Below are positions 8,665-19,600 of a stretch of DNA of 64,000 bases, piece after piece (the stretch's first letter is position 1; each line of letters starts with the position of its first letter). The notes below the pieces were generated by a model that was not told the origin of the DNA, did no database searches, and saw only the letters and a program-made list of their open reading frames with translations. This stretch comes from M3007 sp041392625 (lineage in GTDB: Bacteria > Bacteroidota > Bacteroidia > Chitinophagales > Saprospiraceae), in contig JAWKLR010000015.1 of assembly GCA_041392625.1 (NCBI GenBank), positions 1-64,000 on the forward strand, in the 5' to 3' direction. Position numbers and translations under genes: made by a program.

Positions 8665-10153
8665 ATGATTTTTTAGTTTGAATGAATTGAATTAGAAGGG
8701 CTGGCAATACCGATGCCAGCAGACCAACTGTCGCAGTCGCTCCCGGATTACTAAATGCAAAGGTGCTTTCCGGGAAAAGCGATTTTCCAAAATAATACAG
8801 TCCAAAATGAATTAACACCGCCAGTACAGACATACTCCAAACCAGTTTCAGGGATGGCCTGTCAAATAAAATACCGATCAATAACGGCGGCACAGAGGCC
8901 AGTACCAGGCCATACACACCCAGTTGTCCGAAAATTCCCAATAATTTGGGAGGGTTGAGTGCCAGGAAAAATACCAATACTGCAATGGCAACCAAAACTA
9001 TTTGACTCGCCTTCAGGGCCGTCCGCATGACCTGTTCGTGGTCGGCTTCTGTTTTTCCTGACTTAGAAACCAGGTTGAGAATTAAATCATTGGCCGTGAT
9101 GGTGGAAATGCTAACCAAAAGCCCATCGAGTGTTGACATGGCTGCCGCGAGCAGAACCACACTAATTATGGTAAAAAGCCAGTCGGGAAATGCATTTTGC
9201 AGGTAAACGGTCATGACCAGATCCTGGCGGAATGCTCCGGTGTTTGGGTCTGCAAGTGCTGCTGGATCCACTACAACATGCGCCCAAAATCCGGCTAGCA
9301 ACAGCATACAGAACAGAAAGAAAACTATGCTAAAGACAAAGATGTATCGCCGTACATCCCGGTCTGTTTTTACATACAAGGCTTTGGTAAGGATATGGGG
9401 CTGGCAAACCAGGGCTCCTCCAATACAGAAACCCGCGATGTAGGTAGAAAACACATCGTTGTATAAGGTGCTTTTGGGGTTTATCCATGATAACAAATTC
9501 GGATCGTCCTGTCTGATCAGATCGAAAAATCCATCCTGTTCAAACATCAATTGGGCACCAGTCCATAGGACTAAAATAGTAACGCCAATCATCAGAAAAC
9601 CCTGAAGCATGTTGGTGTATACATGGGCATAGGTGCCCCCAAGGAGCACATACGATGTTACGAAAACCAGCGTGATGATCAGTGCCGCAATGTTCGAAAC
9701 ATCCAGCAGGTGCTGCATTACAATGGAAATTCCACCCACCAGCAATACAATGAATGCAATGGTCAGCAGATTAATAAAAGCAAAGTAAAGAGAGAACCTG
9801 CTTGAGTTGTAGCGTTTCCCGATCCAGTCGGGGATGGTGAGTGCGCCCATTTCTGCTCCCATTCTTCGAAAGCGAAAGGAAAGTACCCAAAGCATAAGGG
9901 TGAACCCCAGGTACACACTGATACCCAGGTGCATAAAAGCGGCCAGGCCGTCAACATAAACAAAACCGGGGTTGATGATGAACGTTGCTGCAGAAGCAAC
10001 GGCAGCAGCCAGTGTAATTCCAACCTGAATGGCAGAGAGGTCGCCTTTGCCAATAGCAAAACTGGCGAAGCCCTCGGTCTTGGTGTAGCCTACCCAGCCC
10101 AGATAGGTTGTGCCGAGCAGATAGGTAACAAAAAGAATCCAGGCTAAAATCAT
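8657..10153 (-). CDS. Sodium:solute symporter (SSS/SLC5 family)
   Basis: A 498-residue inner-membrane protein with about 13 hydrophobic segments from residue 1 to the C-terminus. The pattern of the first helices (GWVGYTKTEGFASFAIGKGD) and the conserved segment LTIPDWIGKRYNSSRF are typical of SSS transporters, which couple Na+ entry to uptake of sugars, acids, amino acids or vitamins. The C-terminal stop overlaps the KAS III-like start, and the TonB receptor gene lies upstream on the same strand, with a terminator hairpin between. Together receptor and symporter would bring one compound across both membranes. The solute is unknown. Confidence 0.85.
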   Translation of the reverse strand: MILAWILFVTYLLGTTYLGWVGYTKTEGFASFAIGKGDLSAIQVGITLAAAVASAATFIINPGFVYVDGLAAFMHLGISVYLGFTLMLWVLSFRFRRMGAEMGALTIPDWIGKRYNSSRFSLYFAFINLLTIAFIVLLVGGISIVMQHLLDVSNIAALIITLVFVTSYVLLGGTYAHVYTNMLQGFLMIGVTILVLWTGAQLMFEQDGFFDLIRQDDPNLLSWINPKSTLYNDVFSTYIAGFCIGGALVCQPHILTKALYVKTDRDVRRYIFVFSIVFFLFCMLLLAGFWAHVVVDPAALADPNTGAFRQDLVMTVYLQNAFPDWLFTIISVVLLAAAMSTLDGLLVSISTITANDLILNLVSKSGKTEADHEQVMRTALKASQIVLVAIAVLVFFLALNPPKLLGIFGQLGVYGLVLASVPPLLIGILFDRPSLKLVWSMSVLAVLIHFGLYYFGKSLFPESTFAFSNPGATATVGLLASVLPALLIQFIQTKKSYA

Positions 10154-10177
10154 GAGCTGCTATTCAGTTTAGAGCAA

Positions 10178-10213
10178 AATAAAAGGGACAGCACACACAA
10201 GGCATGCTGCCCC
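10178..10213 (-). terminator. Rho-independent terminator after the TonB receptor gene
   Basis: Read on the minus strand, GGGGCAGCA pairs with TGCTGTCCC (one G-T pair) and is followed by TTTTATTTTG. It lies about 30 bp after the receptor stop and 25 bp before the symporter start, so it could lower expression of the downstream genes relative to the receptor. Confidence 0.6.
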
Positions 10214-10242
10214 AATCCTATTGTATTGCGTTAGTATGAAGA

Positions 10243-12732
10243 TTATTTCTTTGGTATTCCTGGCAGGTCAATCTTGAATTCAAGCGTATACAGACCGCGT
10301 GTTGGAGCAGAAGCAGTAAACTCTCTCAATTCCTGATTGAACAAATTGCTTGCTGCTGCGGATACAGTAAAGGTCTCATTTACACGGTAACCTACACCGA
10401 GGTCTACGGTAACAAATCCTCCGAGCGGACCGTAGTTATATGCATCGGTGCTGCGTGCATTTTCAACAATCGGTGTGCCACGCCAGGTGTATGGTGTTCC
10501 ATCGTCTTTAACCAAGGTCTCAGAAGCAATCTGGAAGCTGGAGAAGTAGTTGTACGCCTGTACCCAGCGACCGTAAACATTCCAGAAGAATTTCTTTCCG
10601 CTGTACTTCAAACCTGCACCGCCTTTGTGGTTAGGAGCGTTTACAAGGATATCCAGGAAATTCACCTCCCCGTTTTTATCAAAATCATTATCCAGGTTGG
10701 TTTCATCTACAGAATAGTCGAAGTATGAGTAATTCAAAACAGCGCTCAACTGTGGGGTGAAGTAGTAGCTTGCTCCAAAGTCAAATCCGTAAGTATTAAC
10801 CTCGCCAAAATTCACGTAGGTTGCTACCAGGCCGTTCCAGATGGCGAAGCCTGACTGTACATCAGCAATTGGCTTGTCACCACGTTGTGTTACAACGCCA
10901 ATGGTAGTAACCGGGCTCAGGAAGTCCTTGTTGATGTTGTAGTAAGCGTTGGCATCGATAAAGAGCTTTTTGTCGGCCAAAGCACCCCGGTATCCAAGTT
11001 CAAATGTCTGGATTTTCTCAACCTTTTGCTTTTCAATGCGTGTACCGTCTGCCAGTGTAAATCCTTCAGCATTACCCAAAATCAAGCCAGCGAACAGGTC
11101 GCCGTACATGTTCAGGATGGTAGGTGCTGCAATTCCCTGACCATAGGTCAGACGAACCGTTCCTTTTTCGCCTACTTTCAAAATACCGAACTTAGGTACA
11201 AAGTTGAAGTCATAAATTTCGTGGTTATCCGCTCTGGCAGCAGCCAGAACACGCCATCCTCCACCAAACTTGTACATAAGGTGTCCGTACCCGCCAACCT
11301 GGCTGATTTTGATAGGACCGTCACCATCCAACAGGTAGGTTCCTTTACTGTCTGCCTGGTCCATTTGGTACTGTGCACCCAGAATCAGGTCCAGGTTGCC
11401 AAAGGTGTTGTTGTATTGTGCTTCTGCGTTTACCCGACGCGAATCGTCGACGAACAATGCGCCATTGCCATACGAAGCAGCGGCAGCATCGGAGTGTGAA
11501 AATCCGGCTCCTACAAAGGAGTAGTAATTTTTGGTGCGTTGATCAATTGCATAGGTACTGTCTGTTTTACTGGTTGTGTAGTACGCCTGGGCAAACCAGT
11601 TCTTCCCTGCCAATCGCAACTGATAATACCCCAGGCGCCAGTCTTTAATCTGGTTCCGTCCTACGTTGGTAGGTGCAAGGTAGGTGCTGTTGCTGTGGCC
11701 AGTAGTGAAAATGATGTCCAAGTCTTCAACCGGTGTGTAGTACAGCCCAGCTTCGGCCCGCAAAAACTCTACGTCATTGTCGAGTTCAAATTCGTTGTAT
11801 CCTTCCTTAACGCCGTCAGGAATCGGGTTGCCCATGGCGTCAAATGCACCAACGCGGTCGATGTAAACGGAGTCAGAATATTCGAATTCAGTTCCACGGG
11901 TATATTCTCCGGTTACCTTGAACGCAAACTTGTCGTTCAGTACCTGTGCATGCCGGAAGCGACCGGAGTAGAAAAAGTTGCCGTCGCCGGAAATTCCCGG
12001 GTTTTGTGCAATGGTCGTTCCTGCCGACTGTCTTGGGTCTTTGGTAATGGTATTCAACAGACCATTGTGTGCGTTCGGACCATACAGAGTGGTGTTTGGA
12101 CCAAGAATTACTTCCACGCGTTCAATATCCTCTTTGACAACGGTATTCAAAGGCCCTACGGGCAAACCGGTTGCGATAAGCGTAGAGAAACGTCCGTCGG
12201 TAACCTGAAGGTTTTTAGAATTGAAGTTGGAGTTAAATCCGCGAATATTGAATGCCGGTGTGGCAATACCGGCCCGGAAATAGTCGATCCCTTTTTGGCG
12301 GGCCAACAATTCTGCGGGGTTACCAGCGTATTCGGCAATTTCAGTTGCAAAAATAGTCTCAATCGTTGCCGGACTTTCCGTGAGCTTCTCTGGCTTTTTT
12401 GAGCCCGAGATTACTACGGCATCCAATTCTGTTCCTTGTTCAAGTGCGAAGTTCAGTTCAACACGGGCGCCTGCTGAAACACTTACAGACTGTTCGCCAT
12501 TGCTGGATCCCGGGTAACTGGCAACCAGCGTATAGGTTCCAGTCGCCAGGCTCAAGGTATACGTTCCATTGACATCTGTGATTGCTCCGATGCCTGCCCC
12601 TTTGACGGATACGCTTGCCCCGATAAGGACTTCGCCGCTGGCATTGGAGACTTTTCCGCTTACCGTGCCTGTTTGCGCATGAGCAAGGCAGGCGGTTAGT
12701 CCTACAAGTAAAAGGGTAAATATTTTTTTCAT
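10243..12732 (-). CDS. TonB-dependent outer-membrane receptor with carboxypeptidase-like N-terminal domain
   Basis: An 829-residue precursor. Residues 1-19 (MKKIFTLLLVGLTACLAHA) form a signal peptide. Residues ~20-110 are the carboxypeptidase-D regulatory-like beta domain (GTVSGKVSNASGEVLIGASV) common in Bacteroidota receptors. The plug follows (PAELLARQKGIDYFRAG, then RVEVILGPNTTLYGPNA), and the rest is a beta barrel ending in LYTLEFKIDLPG. Such receptors import large or scarce ligands using the TonB-ExbBD system. No SusD-like partner gene is next to it, which speaks against a classic glycan locus. The hydrolase gene lies 245 bp upstream on the same strand. Confidence 0.9.
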   Translation of the reverse strand: MKKIFTLLLVGLTACLAHAQTGTVSGKVSNASGEVLIGASVSVKGAGIGAITDVNGTYTLSLATGTYTLVASYPGSSNGEQSVSVSAGARVELNFALEQGTELDAVVISGSKKPEKLTESPATIETIFATEIAEYAGNPAELLARQKGIDYFRAGIATPAFNIRGFNSNFNSKNLQVTDGRFSTLIATGLPVGPLNTVVKEDIERVEVILGPNTTLYGPNAHNGLLNTITKDPRQSAGTTIAQNPGISGDGNFFYSGRFRHAQVLNDKFAFKVTGEYTRGTEFEYSDSVYIDRVGAFDAMGNPIPDGVKEGYNEFELDNDVEFLRAEAGLYYTPVEDLDIIFTTGHSNSTYLAPTNVGRNQIKDWRLGYYQLRLAGKNWFAQAYYTTSKTDSTYAIDQRTKNYYSFVGAGFSHSDAAAASYGNGALFVDDSRRVNAEAQYNNTFGNLDLILGAQYQMDQADSKGTYLLDGDGPIKISQVGGYGHLMYKFGGGWRVLAAARADNHEIYDFNFVPKFGILKVGEKGTVRLTYGQGIAAPTILNMYGDLFAGLILGNAEGFTLADGTRIEKQKVEKIQTFELGYRGALADKKLFIDANAYYNINKDFLSPVTTIGVVTQRGDKPIADVQSGFAIWNGLVATYVNFGEVNTYGFDFGASYYFTPQLSAVLNYSYFDYSVDETNLDNDFDKNGEVNFLDILVNAPNHKGGAGLKYSGKKFFWNVYGRWVQAYNYFSSFQIASETLVKDDGTPYTWRGTPIVENARSTDAYNYGPLGGFVTVDLGVGYRVNETFTVSAAASNLFNQELREFTASAPTRGLYTLEFKIDLPGIPKK

Positions 12733-12977
12733 GGTGAATGCTTTTGAAAAATGAATTAATATTTCACTTAGTTGCTGTTTTTCTTCTATTGATTTTACAA
12801 AACAAGAATGTTTAGGAAAATAATTTGGTCAGTGAAGGTATGTTCACCCGGCAGAAAAACAAGAAATGGGATCAAGGCGAAAGTCCTCGACTGAAAAGCA
12901 TTTTATCATGAAATGTTGATTGTAAGTTGTTGATTATTAGTTTTTTATGTAGGCCTGCATTGTAGGGTTGACTTAAT

Positions 12978-13925
12978 TTATTTTTTCGCCTGAATAAATT
13001 GAGTGAGTAGTTTGTTAAATGCTGCGGCCTGCTCCCATTGTACAAAATGCCCGGCCTCATCCAGCAGAACCAATTGCGCTTCAGGAATCTGATTTTTTCC
13101 CGCATTGGCCACCCCTTCAGTTGTAAGTTTGGGGTGCATGAATTTGTTGGGGATCAGCGCGTCGTTTGCACCATACACCACCAAGGTGCGGGTGGATAGT
13201 TCCGGTAGCCTGTCGAACACGGGCTCCGTCAGCATACCATACACGCATTGAGGAATCATAGCGCAGTAATAGTCGTATTCCGTTGTTTCCCGCATTTTCA
13301 ACCGGTCTTCAATCATAAACAGGGCGTCATCCGGCATTTGGTAGAAGTTGATTTCAAAATTCTTTTTGATCTGCTCTACCGGTGTCATTTTTATGAGTTC
13401 GGGTGTATAGACATTTTTAAACCAGATTTTTTCCGCTTCACTGAATTGTTCAAACCCAGCAGGTGCAACCAATATCAGGTTGGAGAACAAATCAGGTTCA
13501 GCAAGTGCGGCGTGAATGGACGCCTGTCCTCCCATGGAATGCCCAATAAGCGTTGGTTTTTCGAGCCCCATGTTCTTTGTAAAATCCAGAATGGCCTTGC
13601 CAAAAAACTGCATTGAAAATGGATAGGACTCTTTGGACGACTTGCCATAACCCGGCAAGTCGATGGCTATGCACCGGTAATGAAGCCTCAATGTGTCAAT
13701 GTTGTTTTTCCAGGCTTGCAGATTACTTCCCAAGCCGTGCACAAACAGCAGTGTCGAATCGCCGGAGCCCTCGTCAATGTATGCAATGTCTATGCTGTCA
13801 TTCAGAGCCAGGTGCTTAACCTGGTATGGATATGTCCAATCGTTCATTGTTGGCTGATTTTCATTTTGAGCGGTAAGTGTGCCTGAAAAGAAAAGAAGGA
13901 AAAAAGGAATCAGAAGTTTACTCAT
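12978..13925 (-). CDS. Exported alpha/beta-fold hydrolase
   Basis: A 315-residue protein with an N-terminal signal peptide (residues 1-19, ending SGTLTAQ). The alpha/beta hydrolase signs are the oxyanion loop FVHGLGSN, the nucleophile elbow GHSMGG (Ser), the acid in VVYGANDALIP and the His in LLDEAGHFVQWE. It is therefore a periplasmic or outer-membrane-side esterase, lipase-like or related hydrolase. It heads the minus-strand run that leads to the receptor, symporter, KAS III-like and ligase genes, and is divergent from the SDR gene. One reading is that it releases an acid from an ester before or after uptake; that is inference. Confidence 0.85.
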   Translation of the reverse strand: MSKLLIPFFLLFFSGTLTAQNENQPTMNDWTYPYQVKHLALNDSIDIAYIDEGSGDSTLLFVHGLGSNLQAWKNNIDTLRLHYRCIAIDLPGYGKSSKESYPFSMQFFGKAILDFTKNMGLEKPTLIGHSMGGQASIHAALAEPDLFSNLILVAPAGFEQFSEAEKIWFKNVYTPELIKMTPVEQIKKNFEINFYQMPDDALFMIEDRLKMRETTEYDYYCAMIPQCVYGMLTEPVFDRLPELSTRTLVVYGANDALIPNKFMHPKLTTEGVANAGKNQIPEAQLVLLDEAGHFVQWEQAAAFNKLLTQFIQAKK

Positions 13926-14193
13926 GGTGAATTATACATTGGTTTCAGCAAATTTAGGCAGGAAAGGCCCATGCCTGCATCGATTTGGGCATTGCGAAAC
14001 CCAATGGAGTCAACCACCTGTTTGTATTTTGTAAAAAACTGATAATCAGGTGGTTGTTCGTTTTATTCTGGATTTATGGCCTAAAGTCCGGGCTTGGTAG
14101 TTTGGCTTTCTTTTGTTGAATGGGGAAGGTTTGCCCCTATATTCATACTTCAGATTACGCACACAGATACTAAACGACAAACCAATAAATAAC

Positions 14194-14934
14194 ATGAAAA
14201 AGCTTGAGGGGAAAACCGCAATAATCACCGGAGGTGGAAATGGAATCGGCAAGGCAACCGCCAAAAAATTCCTGGAAGAAGGAGCCTCTGTAGCCATTTG
14301 GGATATAGATGAACAGGCTGGAAGTGCCGCTATTACCGAACTCAGTAAATTGGGCCCGGTCCGTTTTTACAAAGTCAATACCGTTGATCCTGCATCGGTT
14401 GAAGCGGCGGCGAATGCCACCCATGCGGATTTTGGAGCGATCCATATTTTGATAAACAATGCAGGAATTACCCGGGATTCATCCTTGAAGAAAATGACCA
14501 TGGCGCAGTGGCAACAGGTGCTGGATGTCAACCTGACCGGAGTTTTTAATTGTACCAAGTCTGTTGCTCCGTTTTTAGCAGAGCAAGCAGGTGGACGGAT
14601 CATCAATGCCGCTTCTGTAGTGGCACATAATGGAAATTTTGGTCAGGCGAATTATGTAGCCACCAAGGCAGGGGTAATCGGGATGACTAAAACCTGGGCA
14701 CGGGAGCTTGGAAGAAAAGGGGTTACAGTCAATGCCATTGCACCGGGATTCATAAATACCGAGATGCTTGCTACAGTGCCAGAAGAAAACCTGAACAGTT
14801 TGCGGGCGCAAACTCCTTTGGGTCGATTGGGTGAAGCTGTGGACATCGCAAATGCCTATGCATTTTTAGCATCGGATGAGGCGGCATTTATTACCGGAAC
14901 GGTGTTAAATGTGGATGGTGGACTTGTTATCTGA
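14194..14934 (+). CDS. SDR-family NAD(P)-dependent oxidoreductase (FabG-like)
   Basis: A 246-residue classical short-chain dehydrogenase. It has the cofactor motif TGGGNGIG near the N-terminus, NNAG at about residue 89, the catalytic Ser in NAASVVAHNG, Tyr and Lys in YVATKAG, and the closing GTVLNVDGG that is typical of FabG or acetoacetyl-CoA reductase types. ATG 14194 (MKKLEGKTAIITG) is chosen over an upstream in-frame start because the fold begins here. It is divergent from the hydrolase gene; the 268 bp between them should hold both promoters. A 3-oxoacyl-CoA/ACP reductase role alongside the KAS III-like enzyme is likely but not proved. Confidence 0.88.
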   Translation: MKKLEGKTAIITGGGNGIGKATAKKFLEEGASVAIWDIDEQAGSAAITELSKLGPVRFYKVNTVDPASVEAAANATHADFGAIHILINNAGITRDSSLKKMTMAQWQQVLDVNLTGVFNCTKSVAPFLAEQAGGRIINAASVVAHNGNFGQANYVATKAGVIGMTKTWARELGRKGVTVNAIAPGFINTEMLATVPEENLNSLRAQTPLGRLGEAVDIANAYAFLASDEAAFITGTVLNVDGGLVI

Positions 14935-14996
14935 TCGATTCTTTGATTGCACGATTCCAGTGGTTATTTGTATTTTCGGACACGCTCTCCAAATTC

Positions 14997-15037
14997 ATTC
15001 GGCAAAAAATTTAACGCAGAGAAAAACTAAATTTGCC
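14997..15037 (+). repeat. Fragment of the ~160-bp miniature inverted-repeat element
   Basis: About 40 bp (ATTCGGCAAAAAATTTAACG and onward to ATTTGCC) match the interior of the two full elements at 32743-32907 and 46219-46378. The outer inverted repeats were not found here. The fragment contains TAAATTTG at 15028-15035, which fits the Bacteroidota -7 promoter box and lies 90 bp before the gene at 15126. Confidence 0.4.
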
Positions 15038-15125
15038 ATGTACAGTCCAGATATTGAAATTTAAACAGACTCTTGCATTTGGTTTGAGTTTCAGGAAGCA
15101 TCACCGGAAAAATACAGCTTGAAGT

Positions 15126-16532
15126 ATGCGCAGTCCTTTGCAAACATTTACGGATTTTGCCAACACCCTGTTGCCTCATGAGACCCAGTATTTGCTTTCA
15201 ATTCAGCGTTTTGAGGATGAGCAGCGACTTGCCATACTTCAAAAGGTAGATTTTAATGCCAAAAACATAGATCAGTTTACGCCGTATGATGCACATATCG
15301 ATAAGCGTAAATACAATCATTTGCAAAACTGGATAAAGTCCAGATTGAAGGCAATTGATGTGGACGAACAATTTAGCCGACTGCTGGAATTGGAACAGAA
15401 AATTTTGGTGGATGGAATTGAAGAGGAGGACGAACGGGAATTGTTGCATGCAATTAAAAGCTACCAGCACCCCAATTTTTTCTTCACGCGCTTTTATGAG
15501 GTGGTCAACCATTACCGCCACTTTTTGCTGATCCGCCTGCGGTATGCTGACCACCAGCGAGCCGATGATTTTTTAAAAAAACATGCAGAGCACTACAAGC
15601 GTACCGGTGAGGTATATGAGCGTTTGCACGAGGCAACCATGGATATCGTCAACCAGTATTCCGGAGAGGGAACGGAGTCGAAAAAATGGGAAAAATGGTT
15701 GAAAAAAGCTTTTTACAATGAAAACCTGGAGGGCTATCTGCGCTACCTGGCCCTGGTTCGGCTCACCTTTATTTGCCACAATTACCGCAAATTCGACCTT
15801 GTCCGGGAAAAATTTGATTACCTCGACCAGAAGTTTTTCAAAGGGCAATACTATTCAAAGCGGATGTTGCTCAATTATTACAACAACCGATTGATGCTGC
15901 ATTCCAGCTACCAGGAATACGATTTAGCGGTGTATTACGGCTACCTTTCTGTGCGCTCTCGCAACCACGACCATTTGTTGTATGTCAACAATTTATGTGC
16001 GGTTTTGCTTCGACTTAGCCGGTTTCAGGAAGCCCTGCAGTTGATGAAAAATGCATCCTCCGTTGCCCGTAAGACAAGGAATTTTCACAACCGAATCGGA
16101 TATGTGGCTTTTTACATGGAAGCACTGATCAAAAATGGCATGTACAAAAATGCATTGGGATATGGAGATTCCATGTTGAAGGCCTATTCCAAAGAAATCG
16201 TCCAGTACCGCTGGCACCTGTTTTTTTCCGTGTATCTGGCCACCCTTATGCATTTGAAACAGTATGAAAAACTGTTGAAAACAGTCAAGAAGTACAAACT
16301 CCTGGAACGGGACGAAGAGTATTGTTGCAGTGCCGGTTATCTGCCAACAATTCCACTCTACCATGCCGCAGCAAAATATCGGGAAGGGCTTATGGAGCAG
16401 GCCGCTTTTCAGAAACAGCTGGATGAAACCGTAACAGCGCACAAAGACCGTTGGGGACTCACTACCAACATGAAAAACTTAGTGTCTGAAATGATTGCCT
16501 GGATTCCCGAGGTATCGAATACTGCGTATTGA
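15126..16532 (+). CDS. Hypothetical helical-repeat protein
   Basis: A 468-residue protein that is not recognised from any named family. It has no signal peptide or membrane segment, so it is probably cytoplasmic. It is rich in Tyr, Leu, Lys and His and looks all-helical, with regularly spaced pairs such as YSKRMLLNYYNNRLMLHSSY and FQEALQLMKNASSVARK that resemble TPR-like helix hairpins. The gene is isolated: 190 bp after the SDR gene and about 100 bp before the hybrid two-component regulator on the same strand. An adaptor or scaffold role would fit the fold, but nothing in the sequence fixes a function. Confidence 0.75.
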   Translation: MRSPLQTFTDFANTLLPHETQYLLSIQRFEDEQRLAILQKVDFNAKNIDQFTPYDAHIDKRKYNHLQNWIKSRLKAIDVDEQFSRLLELEQKILVDGIEEEDERELLHAIKSYQHPNFFFTRFYEVVNHYRHFLLIRLRYADHQRADDFLKKHAEHYKRTGEVYERLHEATMDIVNQYSGEGTESKKWEKWLKKAFYNENLEGYLRYLALVRLTFICHNYRKFDLVREKFDYLDQKFFKGQYYSKRMLLNYYNNRLMLHSSYQEYDLAVYYGYLSVRSRNHDHLLYVNNLCAVLLRLSRFQEALQLMKNASSVARKTRNFHNRIGYVAFYMEALIKNGMYKNALGYGDSMLKAYSKEIVQYRWHLFFSVYLATLMHLKQYEKLLKTVKKYKLLERDEEYCCSAGYLPTIPLYHAAAKYREGLMEQAAFQKQLDETVTAHKDRWGLTTNMKNLVSEMIAWIPEVSNTAY

Positions 16533-16631
16533 ATATTCCCCAACACACGATACGTTTCAGGGGAGGAAATTCAGGTTGAAAAATAGGCGTATGGGTATTT
16601 GAGCTTATATTCAAGGTATATACCTTTGGTT

Positions 16632-19600
16632 GTGCTCATTTTTCAAGATATCCGTTCTCAGTTGGCAATACTGCTTTGCACCATATTTTGCATGTATGGT
16701 GCGACGGCACAACAAGTTGGCGGCTCTGAAAAACTCACCATTGAAGATGGGCTCTCCCAGGGGTTTATCACCTACATCACACAGGATAAGGAAGGTTTTT
16801 TGTGGATTGGTACCTCGCATGGGTTGAACCGGTATGACGGAAGGGAAATCAGAATTTTTACAAACGACCCCTTGAACCCCTATTCCATCGCCAGCAATTG
16901 GATTAAGGGTGTTGGAGATTTAGGGGATTATATCCTGGTCGAGTTACGGGATGGGAACCTGAATGTTTTTGACAAGAGGACTCAAAAATTTTATTTGTTG
17001 AGCAATCTTGAATCGAATCTCCCCAAAAGAGATTTTGGCGAAATTTCCAATTTGTTTATTGATTCTGAGAATACTGTTTGGGTTGTAGAAAATAGCACCA
17101 ATCTGATCCATCTAACGATCAATAAACGGGCTGGCGTAGAAATGCCGGTACTCAGGATAATCAAAGAAATCAAAATTGACAATTCGTCGCAGTTGCCTTT
17201 TTCAGAATTAAATGAAAGCCAAGACCGAATCTGGCTTTTAAGCCGGCAATTACTACTAAGCGTAGATAAAAAAACCGGACAAGTAACACAGCCTATTTCG
17301 AACCAAACAGACTTACGCACCTTACTTATCGCCCCGGATGGATCTGTCTGGATAGGTGGAGTGAATAAAATAGGGAAATATGTGCAGGGGAAAGTTACTT
17401 GGATTGAGACTGATTTTATCACTAAATACCTGGAGTATGACCCCCTTAAAAACCAAATTCTCGCAGGGGCAGAAAAGCGCCTTCTTGTTTTTGATGCAGC
17501 AGAGTTAGACTTGCCATTTGTATCTTCTTCAAAAGGAGAGGAACTGCTCAGTATTGACAAGGGTATATTCAATTTATTCTTTAAAGACAGGTCCGGGATT
17601 TTATGGGTGGGAACAAACGGATATGGTGTCAGGAAATACAACAGGGTGTTACATCGCTTTCAAAATTCGTATACTAATTTTTCCATTTATACACCCTTGC
17701 ATATAGACCCTGAGGGAAACACCTGTTTTATTATAACCTCCAATACATTCTTATTTTCCCGTCAGGGGATGTCTGAAAAACACTCCTTGTATAAACTGAG
17801 AAATTTAATAGATCGGAACTCGCTTTCTCAAGTTGATGAAAATGGGGATTATTGGTTTGTGACACCAAAATCTCCCGAAGGCAAAAAATTTATGTTTTAT
17901 AAACTCGGCGCACAGAAGCCTGCTGATTGGCAACTTGTAACGAGTATTCCGTTTGATACACTGATCGATTTTACCATTTTCCGTGAGAATCCACGCTATA
18001 TGTGGCTGGCATATCAACCCGGAATTTATAGGATCAATTTGCTTAACCTCAAAACTGATTTCTTTGAGTACAAGAACCTGCTGCCGGATAAAGTCTGGAT
18101 AAATTCCATGACGAAATCCGACAATGGTATTTTTTGGATTGCCACGAGTCATGGACTAATCATGGCCTCCCCAACAGAGACTGGATTTGATTTTGAGTTG
18201 CTAACAACCGATCCCGGCAATGAGCAAGCCCTATTGAGCAATGATGTCTCTTGTCTGGTATTGGATCAGGCTGACAGCTCCATGCTCTGGATTGCCACCC
18301 GAGGTGGTGGATTGACAAAACTGGACACCAAAACAATGCGTTACCGGCACTTTTATACCCGGAACGGATTCCCCAACGACGTGGTTTATTCCCTGCTCTT
18401 CGATGATGCGGGTTTTCTCTGGATTAGTACAAACAGCGGTATTGTCCGGTTGAACCCTGCAACGGAAAAGATTCGTCAATACACCGTTGAGGATGGCTTG
18501 GCAACCAATGAGTTTAACCAAAATGCAGTTGGCCGAAAACCGGATGGCACGTTTGTTTTTGGAGGAGTAAAAGGTTTGGCAAGTTTTTTACCCGCCGACT
18601 TTTCGGATAACCAGGTCGTACCCAAGGTCTGTATTACCGGACTTGAAATAAACAACCAAAGAATTGATTACGGTGACTCAACTGGGATATTGGATCAGAG
18701 CATTGAGTTTACAAAACAGCTCACACTGCCCTTTACTCAAAACAACATTACCCTGCATTTCGTAGGGTTAGAATTCACCATTCCCGCCAAAAATAAATTC
18801 AAATACTACCTTGAGGGTGCCGAAAGTCCATGGAGTCATATTAGCACAGAGAACCAGGCTTCCTATCTCAACCTGTCTCCGGGGAATTACACGTTTTTTA
18901 TAAAAGCCAGCAACAGCGATGGGATTTGGAATGAAGTGCCCGTTGAACTCAGCATTACCATATTGCCTCCCTGGTACCGCTCCACTACCGCATATATTCT
19001 TTACATATTGGCACTTGCTGCGCTCGCATATGGTGTACTAAAGTTCGTATTGCATCGCCAGCGTTTGCAAGATCGGCTCCAGATGGAACATCGCGAGGCA
19101 GAACGCCTAAAAGAGTTGGATGCATTTAAATCTCGGGTGTTTACCAACATCACACACGAATTCAGGACCCCTCTGACGGTTATTCAGGGTATGGCAGGTG
19201 AACTGGAAAAATACGACCCTGATAAACCAGTAACTACTGTAAAAAAATCAGCGAATATCATCCATCGAAATGGGGCTGAACTTCTGCGGATGATCAACCA
19301 ACTGCTGGATTTGGCAAAACTTGAGGCAAATTCAATGGTCCTGAAACCTGAGCCAACAAACCTAGTGTCTTTTGTAAAATACCTGGCAGCAAGTTTTCAA
19401 TCCCTGGCAGCGTCAAAAGGAATAGAGCTGGAAATTGAATCAACCGTAGATGAAATTCCGACAAAAGTGGACAAGGGTCAAGTGCAGACGATTATTTCAA
19501 ATCTCCTTTCAAATGCCATCAAATTTACCCCACAGGGCGGTCAGATAAACCTGAGTATTCATCGCTCAAGCCATTGGCAGGACGGGGTAAATAACGGGTT

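Noticed and set aside
11539..12402. 287-residue antisense frame opposite the TonB receptor
   Set aside because: It is a shadow of the plug and barrel coding sequence with no domain of its own.
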